Origin: Cranoglanis bouderius
Taxonomy: Eukaryota; Chordata; Actinopteri; Siluriformes; Cranoglanididae
Assembly (NCBI GenBank): GCA_023630585.1
Contig: CM042540.1
Span: forward strand, 9,163,074 to 9,227,073
Length of the DNA stretch: 64,000 nt
Direction of reading: 5' to 3'
Shown here: in pieces, positions 46,560 through 58,360 of the stretch
Layout of the letters: each line of letters opens with the position of its first letter
Position numbering within the stretch: position 1 is the first letter of the stretch
The notes under the pieces: generated by a model
What the model was told of the DNA's origin: nothing
Database searches by the model: none
What the model saw: the letters and a program-made list of their open reading frames with translations, nothing else
Program-made: the position numbers and the translations under genes

Positions 46560-47950
46560 ATCCAGCTATGCACAGCAGGTGAGCCTGTGGGGTTGGCGTT
46601 CTACAGGAACAGGGCGGCTGGTACCCCAGGATGCATTCGTAGGGAGTGAGGTTTGTGGCAGAGAAGTTTTGCGTGCACTCGGCCCAAGGGAGAAATCATG
46701 CCCCGTCCTCTTGATTGTCGGCACAGAAAGTCTGTAGGAAACACCCAATCTCCTGAGTTACCCTTTCAACTTGGCTGTTAGCTTGAGGGTGGTAGCTGGA
46801 ATTCAACATTTCCAATACACCCAGCTTCTCCATGAAGCCCTCCCAGACACAGGACATGAACCGAACCCCCCGGTAACTCACTATGTCTCCAGGGATGCCA
46901 TAGTATCAGAACACATGTTCAAACACCATTTCGGCTATTTTAAAGGCTGATGGCAGGCCTGGCAGGAGAATCAGATGTAGGGACTAGGAGAAGTTTGCCT
47001 GCAGGTAGTGTTTGTGGAACCTTGGCCTTAGCACAGACTAAGTATGAAGAGACCAATCAGTGGATGTCTTATATCATTTGTGGCAACCAGTATTTGCCCT
47101 GAAGTAGTTGCTCTCATCTCACTCATCCCCCTCCCTGATGCGCACAAGATTGTATTCGCTTCACAGATCGAGTTTCATGAAGATTCTTGACTCATGAAAT
47201 TGTTCTAGGGCTGCTGGAACCAGGACAGGGTATAGTGATACTTGACTGTGACTTGGTTCAGGCCCCAAAAGTCAATGCATGGCCTTAGTCATTTCTCAAC
47301 AAGAAGAATCCGGCAGAAGCTAGTGATGTAAAGGGGGGGGATGTACCCCTTTTTGAGGGGATCTTCAATGTATTCCTCCATCGCCTGTGTCTCCTTTGCA
47401 GATAAGGTGTAAATATGGTTGTGCGGGTGTGTAGCTCCAGCTAGCAGCTCAATCGTACAGTCATAGGGGCGATGAGGAGGAAGGCCACTGGCCTTGTCCT
47501 TTCTGAATACTTCATGATGCTCTTGGGGTTAGGGTTAGTCATAGGATCATAGGGTCTGTGCTGTCTGGGCTTTCGATGGAGGTAGAGGCCACCTGAACAG
47601 AGGGTGAACTCAAACATGACAGTGTGCCAACCAGAATGTGATTTCATTTTCCTTCCATGAGCTTTGGGGGCCCTGGGTTTGCATCCAGGGGAACCCCGGT
47701 ACCACTGGGAACTTGTTGGTTATAGTGACCAGAAGAGAGATACTTTCCTGGTGTAGTGCATTGACATGGAGGTTTAGGGGTTCAGTACCTTGGGTTACTG
47801 ACCCCCCTCTGTTGGGTCTGCCATCAAGGGCCTGGATCTTTAATGGATGTTGCAGTAGCAGTAAGGGTAAGGGAGTTTCGGGGCGAGGGTGCCATCAATG
47901 AAGTTCACTGCCACACCAGTCAATCAGCACTAAAACAAAAATAGATTCCC
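46560..47950 (-). pseudogene. Degraded Ty3/Gypsy pol
   Basis: Integrase pieces are in minus frames 46881-46566 (LGVLEMLNSSYHPQANSQVE, then a DFSLGPSARKT segment). RT entry sequence follows further left to right (about 47500-47260: HRPYDCTIELLAG-type, then LRPCIDFWGLNQVTVKYHY) in broken frames. The RT palm to RNase H is deleted, so RT joins integrase. It resembles the chromovirus-like fish Gypsy elements and differs from the Mag-type element at 13952. It continues beyond the hAT insertion to about 48990. Confidence 0.7.
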
Positions 47951-48818
47951 CAGAGGTGGACAGTAATGAAGTACATTTACTTGAGTACTGTACTTAAGTA
48001 CACTTTTTGAGTATCTGTACTTTACTTGAGTATTATTTTTTTCAGGAAACTTGTGACTTTATCTTCACTATATTTGAAATAAAAATACTTGAAATTGTCT
48101 TTGCTTGCTTTAGAGCTAAAGTTTCAGTATTAAGTATGTCGTTCAAATGGTTTATGGATTTGCCTGCCAAGTTGCCATAGCCTTGTGGATACACGGCTTA
48201 TGCATAGGTAAGGTTTGACAATGAAGTTAGTTAGCATGCAAAAGCATGAAATAAATGTAAATGAGTTTAAGAGTTTAAGTTAATATATATTTTTATATTA
48301 TAGTTTTTTGTTACCTTGCATAATTGCTATAGTTATGTGTAGAGTTGCACGATTAATCATGAATTCAATTCAAACACCCACACTATCTCTTTCCTAAATG
48401 ATAATGATTTGCCTCTCTATTAAACCTTTGACAAAAATCACACTGGAACATTCAAATCTGCGTTGGTGCTGCCGCTGAGCCAGAGAGAGTAGTTATCATT
48501 TCTATAAGTTTTGTAACATTCTAAAAGCTCTTTATTCCACAGATACTACAAGGTAGTCAGTGTATTCAGTAGGTTGCTTCAGAGGCATAATGTACTATAA
48601 GTATTACATACAATAATGCAACAATAATAAAACAATGTGCTGACATAAAAAAGGAAATTTACTTTTGATACTTAAGTACTTTTAAAAGCAAGTACTTCTG
48701 TACTTTTACCTAAGTAAAAATCTGTCTTTACATCTTTCACTTATAATGGAGTAATATTTAACCAGTAGTATCTGTACTTTCACTCAAGTAATGGAGTTGT
48801 GTACTTTGTCCACCTCTG
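47951..48818. mobile_element. hAT-type non-autonomous transposon
   Basis: Terminal inverted repeats are CAGAGGTGGACA at the left and its near complement TGTCCACCTCTG at the right. Subterminal inverted arrays follow (TACTTGAGTACTGTACTTAA against TTACTTTTGATACTTAAGTA). The 8-bp target duplication AGATTCCC is perfect (47943-47950 and 48819-48826), the hallmark of hAT transposases. The 868-bp interior has no open transposase. It is inserted in the degraded Gypsy. Confidence 0.92.
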
Positions 48819-48826
48819 AGATTCCC

Positions 48827-48990
48827 TGAGCGTGTGATCTGTACAGGAATTACAAAATTGTGGCAAGAGAAGAAACTGGCAGGACTCACCATAGTGGAGT
48901 GAGACTTAGAGACCACTTGCTCAGTCCTAGAATGTGGATCCTTGTTAGGGCATCGATTACGTAGGGTGTTGAGGACTGTCTATGTTGTTA
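48827..48990 (-). pseudogene. Degraded Gypsy, continuation
   Basis: Sequence after the hAT insertion that belongs to the gag-protease side of the element. It is too decayed to assign domains. Confidence 0.45.
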
Positions 48991-50033
48991 TCACAGAACA
49001 TATCTACATTTGTAATCTAATCTACTGATGGAAAAAAAAAACATCACTAACAATTGTTTACTCAATGACACTGTAAATAGAAAGCCAAGGAGAAGTTGTA
49101 TAGCTGATTGCCCATTTTTCACACAAGCACATCACTAACATAGGAGTCTGGAACATGAGAACAATGCATGAAAGCTGCTCAGATAACAAACTTACTCTGC
49201 TAGGTATTAGTGAGTCACAGTGGATCCTGCATGGTTCATCCATCCAGTGCTATGCACCAACCAACAGGGCCATCTCAGAAATGTTAAAAAAAGGTTTATG
49301 AAAGCCTACAGCAAGCAGTATACAAGCAATGAAAGATGAACATGATCCTGCAAACAGGTTGACTGAGATAACACAGTAACCAACAGAAGTATGGGCAGAG
49401 AGAGATTAACAAAAATGGCAAATACCTTGTCATTTTCTCTGCCCTCAACAGCCTTGTCATTAAAGGGAGTGTGTTTCCACACAATGTAGTACATGAAGCC
49501 ACCTGGGTTTCACCAGACCACAGAAAAAACAAGATTAACCACATTTGCATCAGCCAGAAGTCCAGAAGATCCGTGCTAGATGTATGGATAAAATGTGTTG
49601 CAGATAGCAACAAATCACCACCTCCTGACAGACGGTGATTCAACACAGCTGAAAGATTCAACACAGCTAAAAAAAAGGAACAGCACTAGATACAATGTTG
49701 CTCTGCTACAGGACAAGACAGTGGCAGAGGAGTTATGCATTAGTTTCTCAAACAAATTTCAGGCCCTCAGAGACTTGGAAGAGAAACTGCAAACCCTAGA
49801 ACCGAAATGGAAAAGGATGAAGAAGGTGTGATTAGACGCAACAGAGGAGTTGCAAGGCAGCACAAAGACATGATCTCAAAACACTAAATAAAATACAATC
49901 AGTCCAGGACCTGTACACAAAAACAAACAAGGTGGTTAGTAGGGGTAACAAGAAAGACAAACAACAGTACATAATCAACCTGGCTAAGCGAGCTGAAGCA
50001 GAAACTGCTCAGCAGAACATAAAGGAGCTATAA
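48991..50033 (+). pseudogene. RTE-like LINE endonuclease fragment
   Basis: Broken plus frames give LTKMANTLSFSLPSTALSLK, GVCFHTMXYMKPPGFHQTTE-like residues and HHLLTDGD (the weakened SDHHLL motif). Then come TRYNVALLQDKTVAEELCIS and FSNKFQALRDLEEKLQTLEP at 49670-49800, the usual order after the endonuclease. It stops at GAGCTATAATCAATT, where another repeat begins. The likely 3' part is at 58360-59175. Confidence 0.65.
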
Positions 50034-50603
50034 TCAATTAAATTCAATTTTATTTATATAGCGCTTTTAACAATGGACATTGTCACAAAGCAGCTTTACA
50101 GAAATATATAAATTCAGGATATCAATTTTAAAAGTACAAATTTATCCCTAATGAGCAAGCCAGAGGCCACAGTGGCAAGGAAAAACTCCCTGAAACAACA
50201 TGAGGAAGAAACCTTGAGAGGAACTAGACTCAAAAGGGAACCCATCCTCATCTGGGTTACAAAAGATAGTGCAAATATAAATAATTCCCTTCTATAACAG
50301 TGTACTACATGGTCAAAAAGTTCAATTGTGTAACCAGGAGATTCATAACCAGGACACTTGAGTACAGAACTGTTCATAGCAATTGCAGTTGTAAGGCTAT
50401 CGTAGCATAACTGTTTATGTCAGTTGCAGTCCAAAGCCATCTTCATGGTTTTAAGTGGTACCATCCTCAGTAATCTTATTGATCTTTAGACTGTCCATGT
50501 AGGGCCATCCTTGGCAACAGCAAGTGATTTGAGTGATGAGAACTCAACCAGAAGTAGGGCATCAGGATGGATCAGGCAGGTCCAGAGAGCAGAGAGAGAG
50601 AGA
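50034..50603 (-). repeat. CR1/L2-like LINE 3' region (left half)
   Basis: AATTCAATTTTATTTATATA, then TTTTAACAATGGACATTGTC and CCCTAATGAGCAAGCCAGAG, related to 2230-2400. It ends in a short GA run at 50590 and resumes at 57656, so the LINE between them is an insertion. Confidence 0.65.
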
Positions 50604-50713
50604 ATTTTGAATTTTAAAATGTATCTTTATTATAACTATTTACTTTCGATTTACACAATTTTTCACACTTCGTTCAAGGTGCATTTTAACAATTTTTTTA
50701 AAACACATATATA

Positions 50714-52222
50714 CAGGTGCATCTCAATAAATTAGAATGTCGTGGAAAAGTTCATTGATTTCAGTAATTCAACTCAAATTGTGAAACTCGTGTATTAAAT
50801 AAATTCAATGCACACAGACTGAAGTAGTTTAAGTCTTTGGTTCTTTTAATTGTGATGATTTTGGCTCACATTTAACAAAAACCCACCAATTCACTATCTC
50901 AACAAATTAGAATATGGTGACATGCCAATCAACTAATCAACTCAAAACACTTGCAAAGGTTTCCTGAGCCTTCAAAATGGTCTCTCAGTTTGGTTCACTA
51001 GGTAAGCCACAAACATTCATTGCCAAAGAAGCTGGCTGTTCACAGAGTGCTGTATCCAAGCATGGTAACAGAAAGGTGAGTGGAAGGAAAAATTGTGGAA
51101 GAAAAAGATGCACAACCAACCGAGAGAACCGCAGCCTTATGAGGATTGTCAAGCAAAATCGATTCAAGAATTTGAGTGAACTTCACAAGGAATGGACTGA
51201 GGCTGGGGTCAAGGCATCAAGAGCCACCACACACAAACGTGCCAAGGAATTTGGCTACAGTTGTCATATACCTCTTGTTAAGCCACTCCTGAACCACAGA
51301 CAACGTCAGAGGCATCTTACCTGGGCTAAGGAGAAGAAGAACTGGACTGTTGACCAGTGGTCCAATATCCTCTTTTCAGATGGGAGCAAGTTTTGTATTT
51401 CATTTGGAAACCAAGGTCCTAGAGTCTGGAGTAAGGGTGGAGAAGCTCATAGCCCAAGTTGCTTGAAGTCCAGTGTTCAGTTTCCACAGTCTGTGATGAT
51501 TTGGGGTGCAATGTCATCTGCTGGTGTTGGTCCATTGTGTTTTTTGAAAACCAAAGTCACTGCATCCATTTACCAAGAAATTTTGGAGCACTTCATGCTT
51601 CCTTCTGCTGACCAGCTTTTTGAAGATGCTGATTTCATTTTCCAGCAGGATTTGGCACCTGCCCACTCTGCCAAAAGCACCAAAAGTTGGTTAAATGACC
51701 ATGGTGTTGGTGTGCTTGACTGGCCAGCAAACTCACCAGACCTGAACCCCATAGAGAATCTATGGGGTATTGTCAAGAGGAAAATGAGAAACAAGAGACC
51801 AAAAAATGCAGATGAGCTGAAGGCCACTGTCAAAGAAACCTGGGCTTCCATACCACCTCAGCAGTGCCACAAACTGATCACCTCCATGCCACGCCGAATT
51901 GAGGCAGTAATTAAAGCAAAAGGAGCCCCTATCAAGTATTGAGTACATGTACAGTAAATGAACATACTTTCCAGAAGGCCAACAATTCACTAAAAATGTT
52001 TTTTTTATTGGTCTTATGAAGTATTCTAATTTGTTGAGATGGTGAATTGGTGGGTTTTTGTTAAATGTGAGCCAAAATCATCACAATTAAAAGAACCAAA
52101 GACTTAAACTACTTCAGTCTGTGTGCATTGAATTTATTTAATACATGAGTTTCACAATTTGAGTTGAATTACTGAAATAAACGAACTTTTCCACGACATT
52201 CTAATTTATTGAGATGCACCTG
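50714..52222 (+). mobile_element. Tc1-like transposon, structurally complete
   Basis: 1509 bases with termini CAGGTGCATCTCAATAAATT and its complement, inside TA on both sides (50712-50713 and 52223-52224). The inverted repeats are long, about 210 bases, with an inner repeat of the outer motif (CTCAACAAATTAGAATATGG near 50900) as in IR/DR-type Tc1 elements. It encloses one open transposase frame and is the best-preserved DNA transposon of the window. Confidence 0.95.
50977..51942 (+). CDS. Tc1-family DD34E transposase, open frame
   Basis: 321 codons without a stop, close to the usual 330-345. It catalyses cut-and-paste transposition at TA sites. The N-terminal helix-turn-helix is FIAKEAGCSQSAVSKHGNRK (14-33), and the linker has SGRKNCGRKRCTTNRENRSL. 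In the catalytic core the first Asp is in ILFSDGSKF (usually SDESKF, so the following Glu is changed to Gly). The second Asp is in FIFQQDLAPAHSAK and the Glu in NSPDLNPIENLWG, with exactly 34 residues between them. The C-terminus is SMPRRIEAVIKAKGAPIKY. The N-terminus is shorter than typical, since the usual first residues before the HTH seem lost, so activity is doubtful. The start is the first ATG after the inverted repeat. Confidence 0.92.
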   Translation: MVSQFGSLGKPQTFIAKEAGCSQSAVSKHGNRKVSGRKNCGRKRCTTNRENRSLMRIVKQNRFKNLSELHKEWTEAGVKASRATTHKRAKEFGYSCHIPLVKPLLNHRQRQRHLTWAKEKKNWTVDQWSNILFSDGSKFCISFGNQGPRVWSKGGEAHSPSCLKSSVQFPQSVMIWGAMSSAGVGPLCFLKTKVTASIYQEILEHFMLPSADQLFEDADFIFQQDLAPAHSAKSTKSWLNDHGVGVLDWPANSPDLNPIENLWGIVKRKMRNKRPKNADELKATVKETWASIPPQQCHKLITSMPRRIEAVIKAKGAPIKY

Positions 52223-52224
52223 TA

Positions 52225-55200
52225 TTTAAAAATTCAACAACAATTCATTGTTCTCATATAAAGTACACAATACCTCAAAGACACCCCATAACTTTGGTAA
52301 ACAGTCCACCAACTTGTAGTAAGTAAACTCTATCTGCCTGGCACAAGTCCCAAAAACATAGGAATCACACTTATTGAATCCTGCCCTAGAAGTGTATTTT
52401 TTCTTGTTTTCCAAATGGCTAATTTTGCAGTGCCAGATAAAAAAAAAAATTATTAAAACCAAAGTCCTTTTCCTTTGAACTGAAAACTTAGGCCCAATAA
52501 ACAGTTGGAAGGAAAACTCCTCACCCAAAGATAAAAACCTATCACTTAAAAGGGGAAAAAATATCCCCTAAATGTGAGCATTGCACAAACAAATGGAACA
52601 AAGATTCTTCCTCTAAACAAAAAGGACAACCACCCCAACGCTAGGATTAAGATGCACCACATGTCTGTTTTAGCTACTGCTCCATGTACAGTTCTCCACT
52701 GGAAGTCGCCTGTCCGCTTATTCATTGTACATTTGTACAGGGTACGCCAACGGCCCTTAGGGGAAGAGTCAAGTCCAAGAAAATCCATCCATTTTGTTGA
52801 AAGAACACCAGTCAAAAAACTGGCATTTAACAATTACACAAGTCAAGTACAAGGCCTTCTTCCCAGTTGACTCAAAACAATTAAAAACTGTTTTTTTTTA
52901 ACGTCAGCAAACAGTGATCATCTTCTTACCAATTCTCCACAGCAGCACTAACGATGAGTGAAGGAAAGACATAATTATGCTCCTCTGTCCACTCATGAAT
53001 TATCTTTGTGTTGCCTAGGAGATCTCTGTACTTCTCTCTTAACTCCCCACGTACTTCTGCAACGAACTGCTGTATAATTCTTGCAGATCTCACTTCAGTC
53101 CTTTGGCTTATTACTTCCACACTGCTACTCAATACATGGCCCAACTTCGTATATCCAGCAGCCAGCAACCATGAACATAACCATGCAGATGATAAAAATC
53201 TTGAAGAAAAGAGGGAGTTAAAAAACAATGGTTCTTCCAACAGCCAAGACCTGGCTGATAAGTCAGGTGATCTTGACAACCAGAAACTTTACAAGCCTCA
53301 AGCATAGATTTATATATAGGGGGTAAGACCTACTAACTCGGACTCTTATAAATGCATAAGAAATAAATGTTTATCAAGTCCCATTCTGCCTACCCTCCGT
53401 AAAAGGGCTGTTGCTATGTTCACCCAAACAAAATTGCTGTTATATAACAGTCTCTGAGCTGTTTGAAATTGAAAAGCCATTATTCTCACCTTAATGTCCA
53501 CCAGGCCCTGCCCCCCTTCTCTTATGGGAAGATACAATGCAGCAGATCAGACCCAATGGTGTCCTGACCAAAAAAAGTCACTAAGTGCCTTTGAATCGCT
53601 TGAATTAGTCCTGCTGGTGGTTGCAGCACATTTATGCCACAAAGTGGATGCCACCAAATTGTTGGCCACCAAAACTCTTCCCCTATAGGACAACTGGGGT
53701 AGCAGCCATTTCCACATAGACAATCAGGTGGATACTTTTTCCTCTACACCCTCCCAGTTAAATTTTTGAAATTCATTAGAACCAAAATAAATACCTAGTA
53801 TCTTAAAACCTTCTAATCTCCAACTGAGGTTTCTAGGCAACTGTGGAAGGTTCTATGAAAGATCTTGACCTACCGAGAGAGCTTCACTTTTATCCCAGTT
53901 CACTTTGGCTGATGAGGCCTTCTCATAAGCATAAAGTGCATCTGACAGAACCTTAACATCTTGTGTATTATTAACAAATACTGTGATGTCATCTGCATAG
54001 GCATTTAAGCTGTTCTTGAGTTATTAAAAAAAAGAACAGACAACATGAAACCAGACATTGTTTCTCGTAATTTACAAAGTAAAGGTTCAATTGCAATACT
54101 ATATAGTTGTCCTGACACCCTTGTCTTATACCCCTTGTTACAGAAGTGGGACGGCTTAATCCGCCTCCCACCTTGACAATACAAGATTCACCTGAATACA
54201 TCAATTTCACCCATTTTAAAAAACCTTCCCCTAAACAAAAAGCTTCCAACACATTGAAAAGATAACTGTAGTTGACACGTTCGAAAACTTTTTCTTGATC
54301 CAGGGAGATCAGACCCATTTTTGTTTTAAGAACTCTACAAATATCTAAAATGTCCCAGATCAAAATCAAATTGTCCTTTCTGGAACACAATATGTTTGAT
54401 CCCTATGTACTATTAGATAGAGGTACTTTTTTTAGCCTATTTGCAAGGCATTTAGATAAAAATTCAGAAGTCAATAAAGTTACTGGTCTCCAGTTCTTCA
54501 AGAGACAAATCCCCCTTTTTAGGCAACAATGACAAAACAGCACATTGACAGGACACAGGCAACATGCCATCTTTGTTACAAACACGAAAAACCTCACAAA
54601 GATCCTGTCCAATGCAATGCCAAAAATGTTGATAAAATTCAGGCTGCAAGTCGTAAATGCCTGGAGATTTTCCTGAATTAAGTTGACCCAAGGCAGCAGT
54701 TAGTTCTTGATTGGATATATCTATATCCAAAGCAGTCTTTGAGTCTGGGTCTATTTGAGGTAAATCCTGAAAAAGTTGTGCAGAACAATTCGCATCACAA
54801 TGCTAAGCAGTATAAAGATTTGAATAAAAATCCACTGCATGACGACGCATATATCTGATGTCATATGTCGTCCTCCCATCAGGAAGATGTAAGCAGACTA
54901 TCTGTTTGTGCTTTACCACTTTACGCTCCAAATTAAAAAAAATATGTACTTGGAGCATCCACGTCTGCAACAGAAATAAAACGAGACCTTACTAAGACCC
55001 CTTTCACTCTCTCATTTAAAAACACTTTTACAGGTTTTTTTCTGTAGTTTACTACTCAACATAGGATCATATTTATTAATTAATTCTGCTTCTATTGATG
55101 ATATCTCATTCCCAACAGACTTAATCGTTTCTCTTAACACTTTAGTAGAATTAGCAGTGTACTGCAGGCAGAACATTTTGATATTTCCTATGTCCCACCA

Positions 55201-55311
55201 GTGTCTTAGGTTTTCAAAACTACTTTATTCCATTTTCCACTGTTGCTAAAAATTTTCAAAGTACTTACAAAAATCTTTATCTTGAAGCAGTCTAATATCA
55301 AAATGCCAATA
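52225..55311 (-). pseudogene. Tx1-like LINE ORF2, RT and C-terminal part
   Basis: Minus-strand pieces in order. 54730-54464 holds LTAALGQLNSGKSPGIYDLQ, PEFYQHFW and LSLLPKKGDLSLEEL. The RT palm is at 54390-53989 (MGLISLDQEKVFERVNYSYL, where FDQEKAFDRV is usual, and SVTRGIRQGC). The catalytic FADD region is damaged (54000-53960, ITVFVNNTQ). 53537-53346 holds YLPIREGGQGLVDIKVR, and 52833-52546 holds WRTLYKCTMNKRTGDFQWRT of the L1/Tx1 C-terminal domain. Many stops and frame changes show it is extinct. Confidence 0.75.
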
Positions 55312-56462
55312 TCAATAAGATCTCCGGGATAAAGTTGTGGACAGGCACAAGTCAGGAGATGGATACAAAAAAATTTAAAAGGCTGCATCAATGCCTAGAA
55401 GCATAGTGAAGTCTATTATTAAGAAGTGGAAGGTATTTGGTACAACACAGACCCTCCCTGGATCAAGATATCGCTCCAAACTGGATGAAAGAGCCAGGAG
55501 GAAACTGGTCAGAGAAGCTACCAAGAGCAACTCTGAAGCAGTTGCAAGAATTTATGACAAAGAGTCGTCATTGTGTGCATGTGACAACAATATCACAAAT
55601 TCTCCACAAATGTGGCTTGTATGGGAGGGCTGCAAGAAAAAAGCCACCCATGACTGAGCTTTGCCAAAACACACCTTGAAGATTCTGAGGCTACATGGAA
55701 AAAAGGTGAATTATTTGGCCTCAACAACAAAACGATATGTCTGGCAGAAATCCAATACAGCTCACCAGCCAAATAACACCATGCGTACAGTAAAGCATGG
55801 AGGTGGTAATATCCTGTTATGGGGGTGTTTCTCTGCAGCAGGGACTGGAGCACTTGTCAGGATAGAAGGAAAATGGATGGGGCAAAATAACGTCAAATTC
55901 TTGAGGAAAATCTGCTGCCCTCTGCCAGAAAGTTGTCAATGGGAAGAAGGTTTACCTTCCAACATGACAATGACCCAAAGCACACAGCAAAACTGACCAC
56001 ACAGTGGTTGAAAAAGGTGAATGTCCTTGCATGGCCTGGTCAGAGCCCAGACTTAAACCCCACTGAAAATCTGTGGAATATCTTCAAGACTGCAGTCCAC
56101 AAATTGTCACCATCAAATTTAACTGAACTTGAGCAGTTCTGCAAAGAAGAGTGGGCAAATATTGCAAAATCTAGATGTGCAAAGTTAGTAGAGACATATC
56201 TCAACAGACTAAAGGCTATAATAAAAAAAAATAATGCAAAATAAAGCAAGGGGGTGATCCTTTTTCCAGCTATGATTCTGTTTATTTATTTATTTTTATT
56301 TTTTTCTGACATGTTGGTGTTATATCTTTCACTTAGGTGTTATAAGTTGCACTGAGTAAATACAGCTGGATAAAACAAAAACTGTGTCCGTCTTCATTTC
56401 AGGCTGAAAAGCAACAAAATGTGATTATTTTAAAGGGGAGTGATTCTTTTCTATACCTACTG
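55312..56462 (+). mobile_element. Tc1-like transposon, third family, 5'-truncated
   Basis: The frame begins without its left inverted repeat (GGATAAAGTTGTGGACAGGC) and ends with the right one (GATTCTTTTCTATACCTACT). Transposase frames 55391-56244 are broken by a TGA at 55655-55657 and by a frameshift at about 55930-55950. Domains are SIVKSIIKKWKVFGTTQTLP, GNILLWGCFSAAGTGALVRI, FTFQHDNDPKHTAKLT (second catalytic Asp) and GQSPDLNPTENLW (Glu). The Asp-Glu spacing is 32 residues, two fewer than the family's 34. It lies inside Tx1-like ORF2. Confidence 0.88.
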
Positions 56463-56944
56463 TGAAAACAGTATTACAAAAAGAGTCACCACATGATGCG
56501 TAGAATTGGTAAGCTAAAACCAAGCCTTTAACTTTCTCTTTTTTCCCACTTTTCTATACTTTCTATTTGCAGTTACATGCTTCTTTAAACGAAACCTTTT
56601 CTTTTCATTTAAGATCTCAAAACCCACATTCTTTTGATGTATTGAAGCTGACTTTTCAAACTTCTCAATATCTGGGAAAAAATCTGTCAGATTAACTTGC
56701 TTCCCAAAAGATCATCCCGAAAAATATTAATCTCTTCTCAAGTATACAATGAGGAATCGTCTTGTGAGAACTCTCGAGAGTTCACCTCACCGCTACACAG
56801 AGAATCTCCGTGTGAACATAAATCAATGTCATGTATAGATGCAGTATCATCTGACAATGTTTCATCCATTCCACCCGTATTACATTCTTTGTTGCAGGTC
56901 AGATCCATCTGCTTCACTACACGCTCTACACTAGAAACGCTAGA

Positions 56945-57583
56945 CTAAATACCGCTAGTACTTGGTTCAGAGTGCAATCCATGAACATTAGCGTTTTCAA
57001 CATTCAGTGTTTCAGCAATTTCTCTGTTCATATTAACAACCACAATATTACTAAGATCAGAAACGGTCGCTGCTGTTTTCACATCGTCACTTGTTTGAGT
57101 ATTTTCGGGAGCAGACACACTAACTTCTGAAACTCTTACTTTAGGAGGATCCTCAATCTCATCCCGAACTCGAGAAGGCACGAGTTCAGAAGTAACACCA
57201 ATCTCTGATCCCAAAACAATGCCTTCAATGCCATGTTCTTTATGCAGCCAAGCATGCCGTTTATGCCCAACATCACCGCGTTCAAAACACTTCATATTAC
57301 CGGTTGTTGCGTAAACCATATATGATTTTCCTTCATGTTTAACACAAAAGGATATATCCAGTGTTTGCTCCGGAGAATCCAAAACCATGTTAACTTGTCT
57401 TCTAAAAGACATCACATGTTTTAGAGCTGGGTGTTTGCACTCCAGAGAGATAATTTTGAACGGACTAGCAATTTTTCCAAATCGAACTAGCTTGCGCTCC
57501 AATGCTTCATTGGTTATGAACGGCGGCACATTTGAAATCGTAATTTTATAAGAAGCCACATCAAGTGGAGTGACTTGCACCAA
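56945..57583 (-). pseudogene. Tx1-like LINE ORF1 fragment
   Basis: 212 codons open to a stop at 56945. It has a region of RNA-recognition-like character (YKITISNVPPFITNEALERK, then LVRFGKIASPFKI) and a zinc-knuckle remnant CFERGDVGHKRHAW, where the second and last Cys are replaced. An acidic, Ser/Thr-rich tail follows. It is typical of ORF1 in Tx1-type LINEs, which coats the LINE RNA. The frame begins well after the usual start, so the 5' end is lost or frame-shifted. Confidence 0.78.
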
Positions 57584-57655
57584 ATCATCATTTACAATAA
57601 GGCCACTTTCAATTATTCAATTATTATTAACAAGGTGCTGCGCTTTCAAAAAGAC

Positions 57656-58360
57656 CACAACAGCCTTGTTCATATGAGAGGCAGAGGAAAGTTAGGTATG
57701 CTAACTATCATGTAATGGTTAAGGACAGAGTGCAAGCAGGGACTATAGAGAAAATAACTATTCACAAAAGGCTTGTCTAAACAAATATGTTTTCAGCCTA
57801 GACTTAAACAGTGAGACTGTGCCTGAGTCCCAAACACTAATTGGAAGGCTATTCCATAACTGTGGGTCTTTGTAAGAGAAAACTCTACCCCTTGCTATAC
57901 CCTTCACAATTTGAGGTACCAAAAAATAACCTGCACCTTTTCATCAAAGTAGGCGTAGCGGATCATAAAACACCAAAATTTCGCTCAGGTACTGTGGCTC
58001 GAGACCATTTAGTGCTTTATAGGTCAATAGTAGTATTTTATAATCAGTGAGAAATTTGATTAGGAGCCAGTGCAGTGTAGATAAGATAGGGGTGATGTGG
58101 TCAGATCTTCTGGATCTAGTAAGGACTCTTGCTGCTGCATTCTGGAATAACTGGAGCTTGTTTATGCATGTACTGGAACATCCAGACAGTAAGGTATTAC
58201 AATAATCCAACCTAAAGCATGAACTAGCTTTTCTGCATCATGTAGTGACATTTCTTATCTTAGCAATATTTCTGAGATGAAAGAAGGCTATCCTAGTAAT
58301 ATTATGTACATGAGCTTCAAATTAAAGACTTGAGTCAATAGCCACACCAAGGTGTTCAGT
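57656..58360 (-). pseudogene. CR1/L2-like LINE RT C-terminus and 3' region (right half)
   Basis: The minus frame 58210-57944 reads MDYCNTLLSGCSSTCINKLQ, LFQNAAARVLTRSRRSDHIT and LHWLLIKFLTDYKILLLTYK, then ALNGLEPQYLSE, the conserved C-terminus of this LINE group. It continues into the shared 3' sequence (ATATGTTTTCAGCCTAGACT at 57786) and joins 50603 across the Tx1-like insertion. Confidence 0.8.

Larger units (their letters stand above)
50604..57655 (-). mobile_element. Tx1-like (L1-related) LINE, nearly full length, dead
   Basis: The minus strand runs from ORF1 (57583-56945) through ORF2 pieces to a 3' untranslated end at about 50604 (AATAAAG on the minus strand near 50628). Two Tc1 elements interrupt it, at 50714-52222 in the 3' region and 55312-56462 in ORF2. 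The LINE in turn splits the repeat at 50034/57656. Confidence 0.8.

Noticed and set aside
51570..51990. Minus-strand frames over the Tc1 transposase
   Set aside because: They are antisense shadows of the real plus-strand transposase frame.
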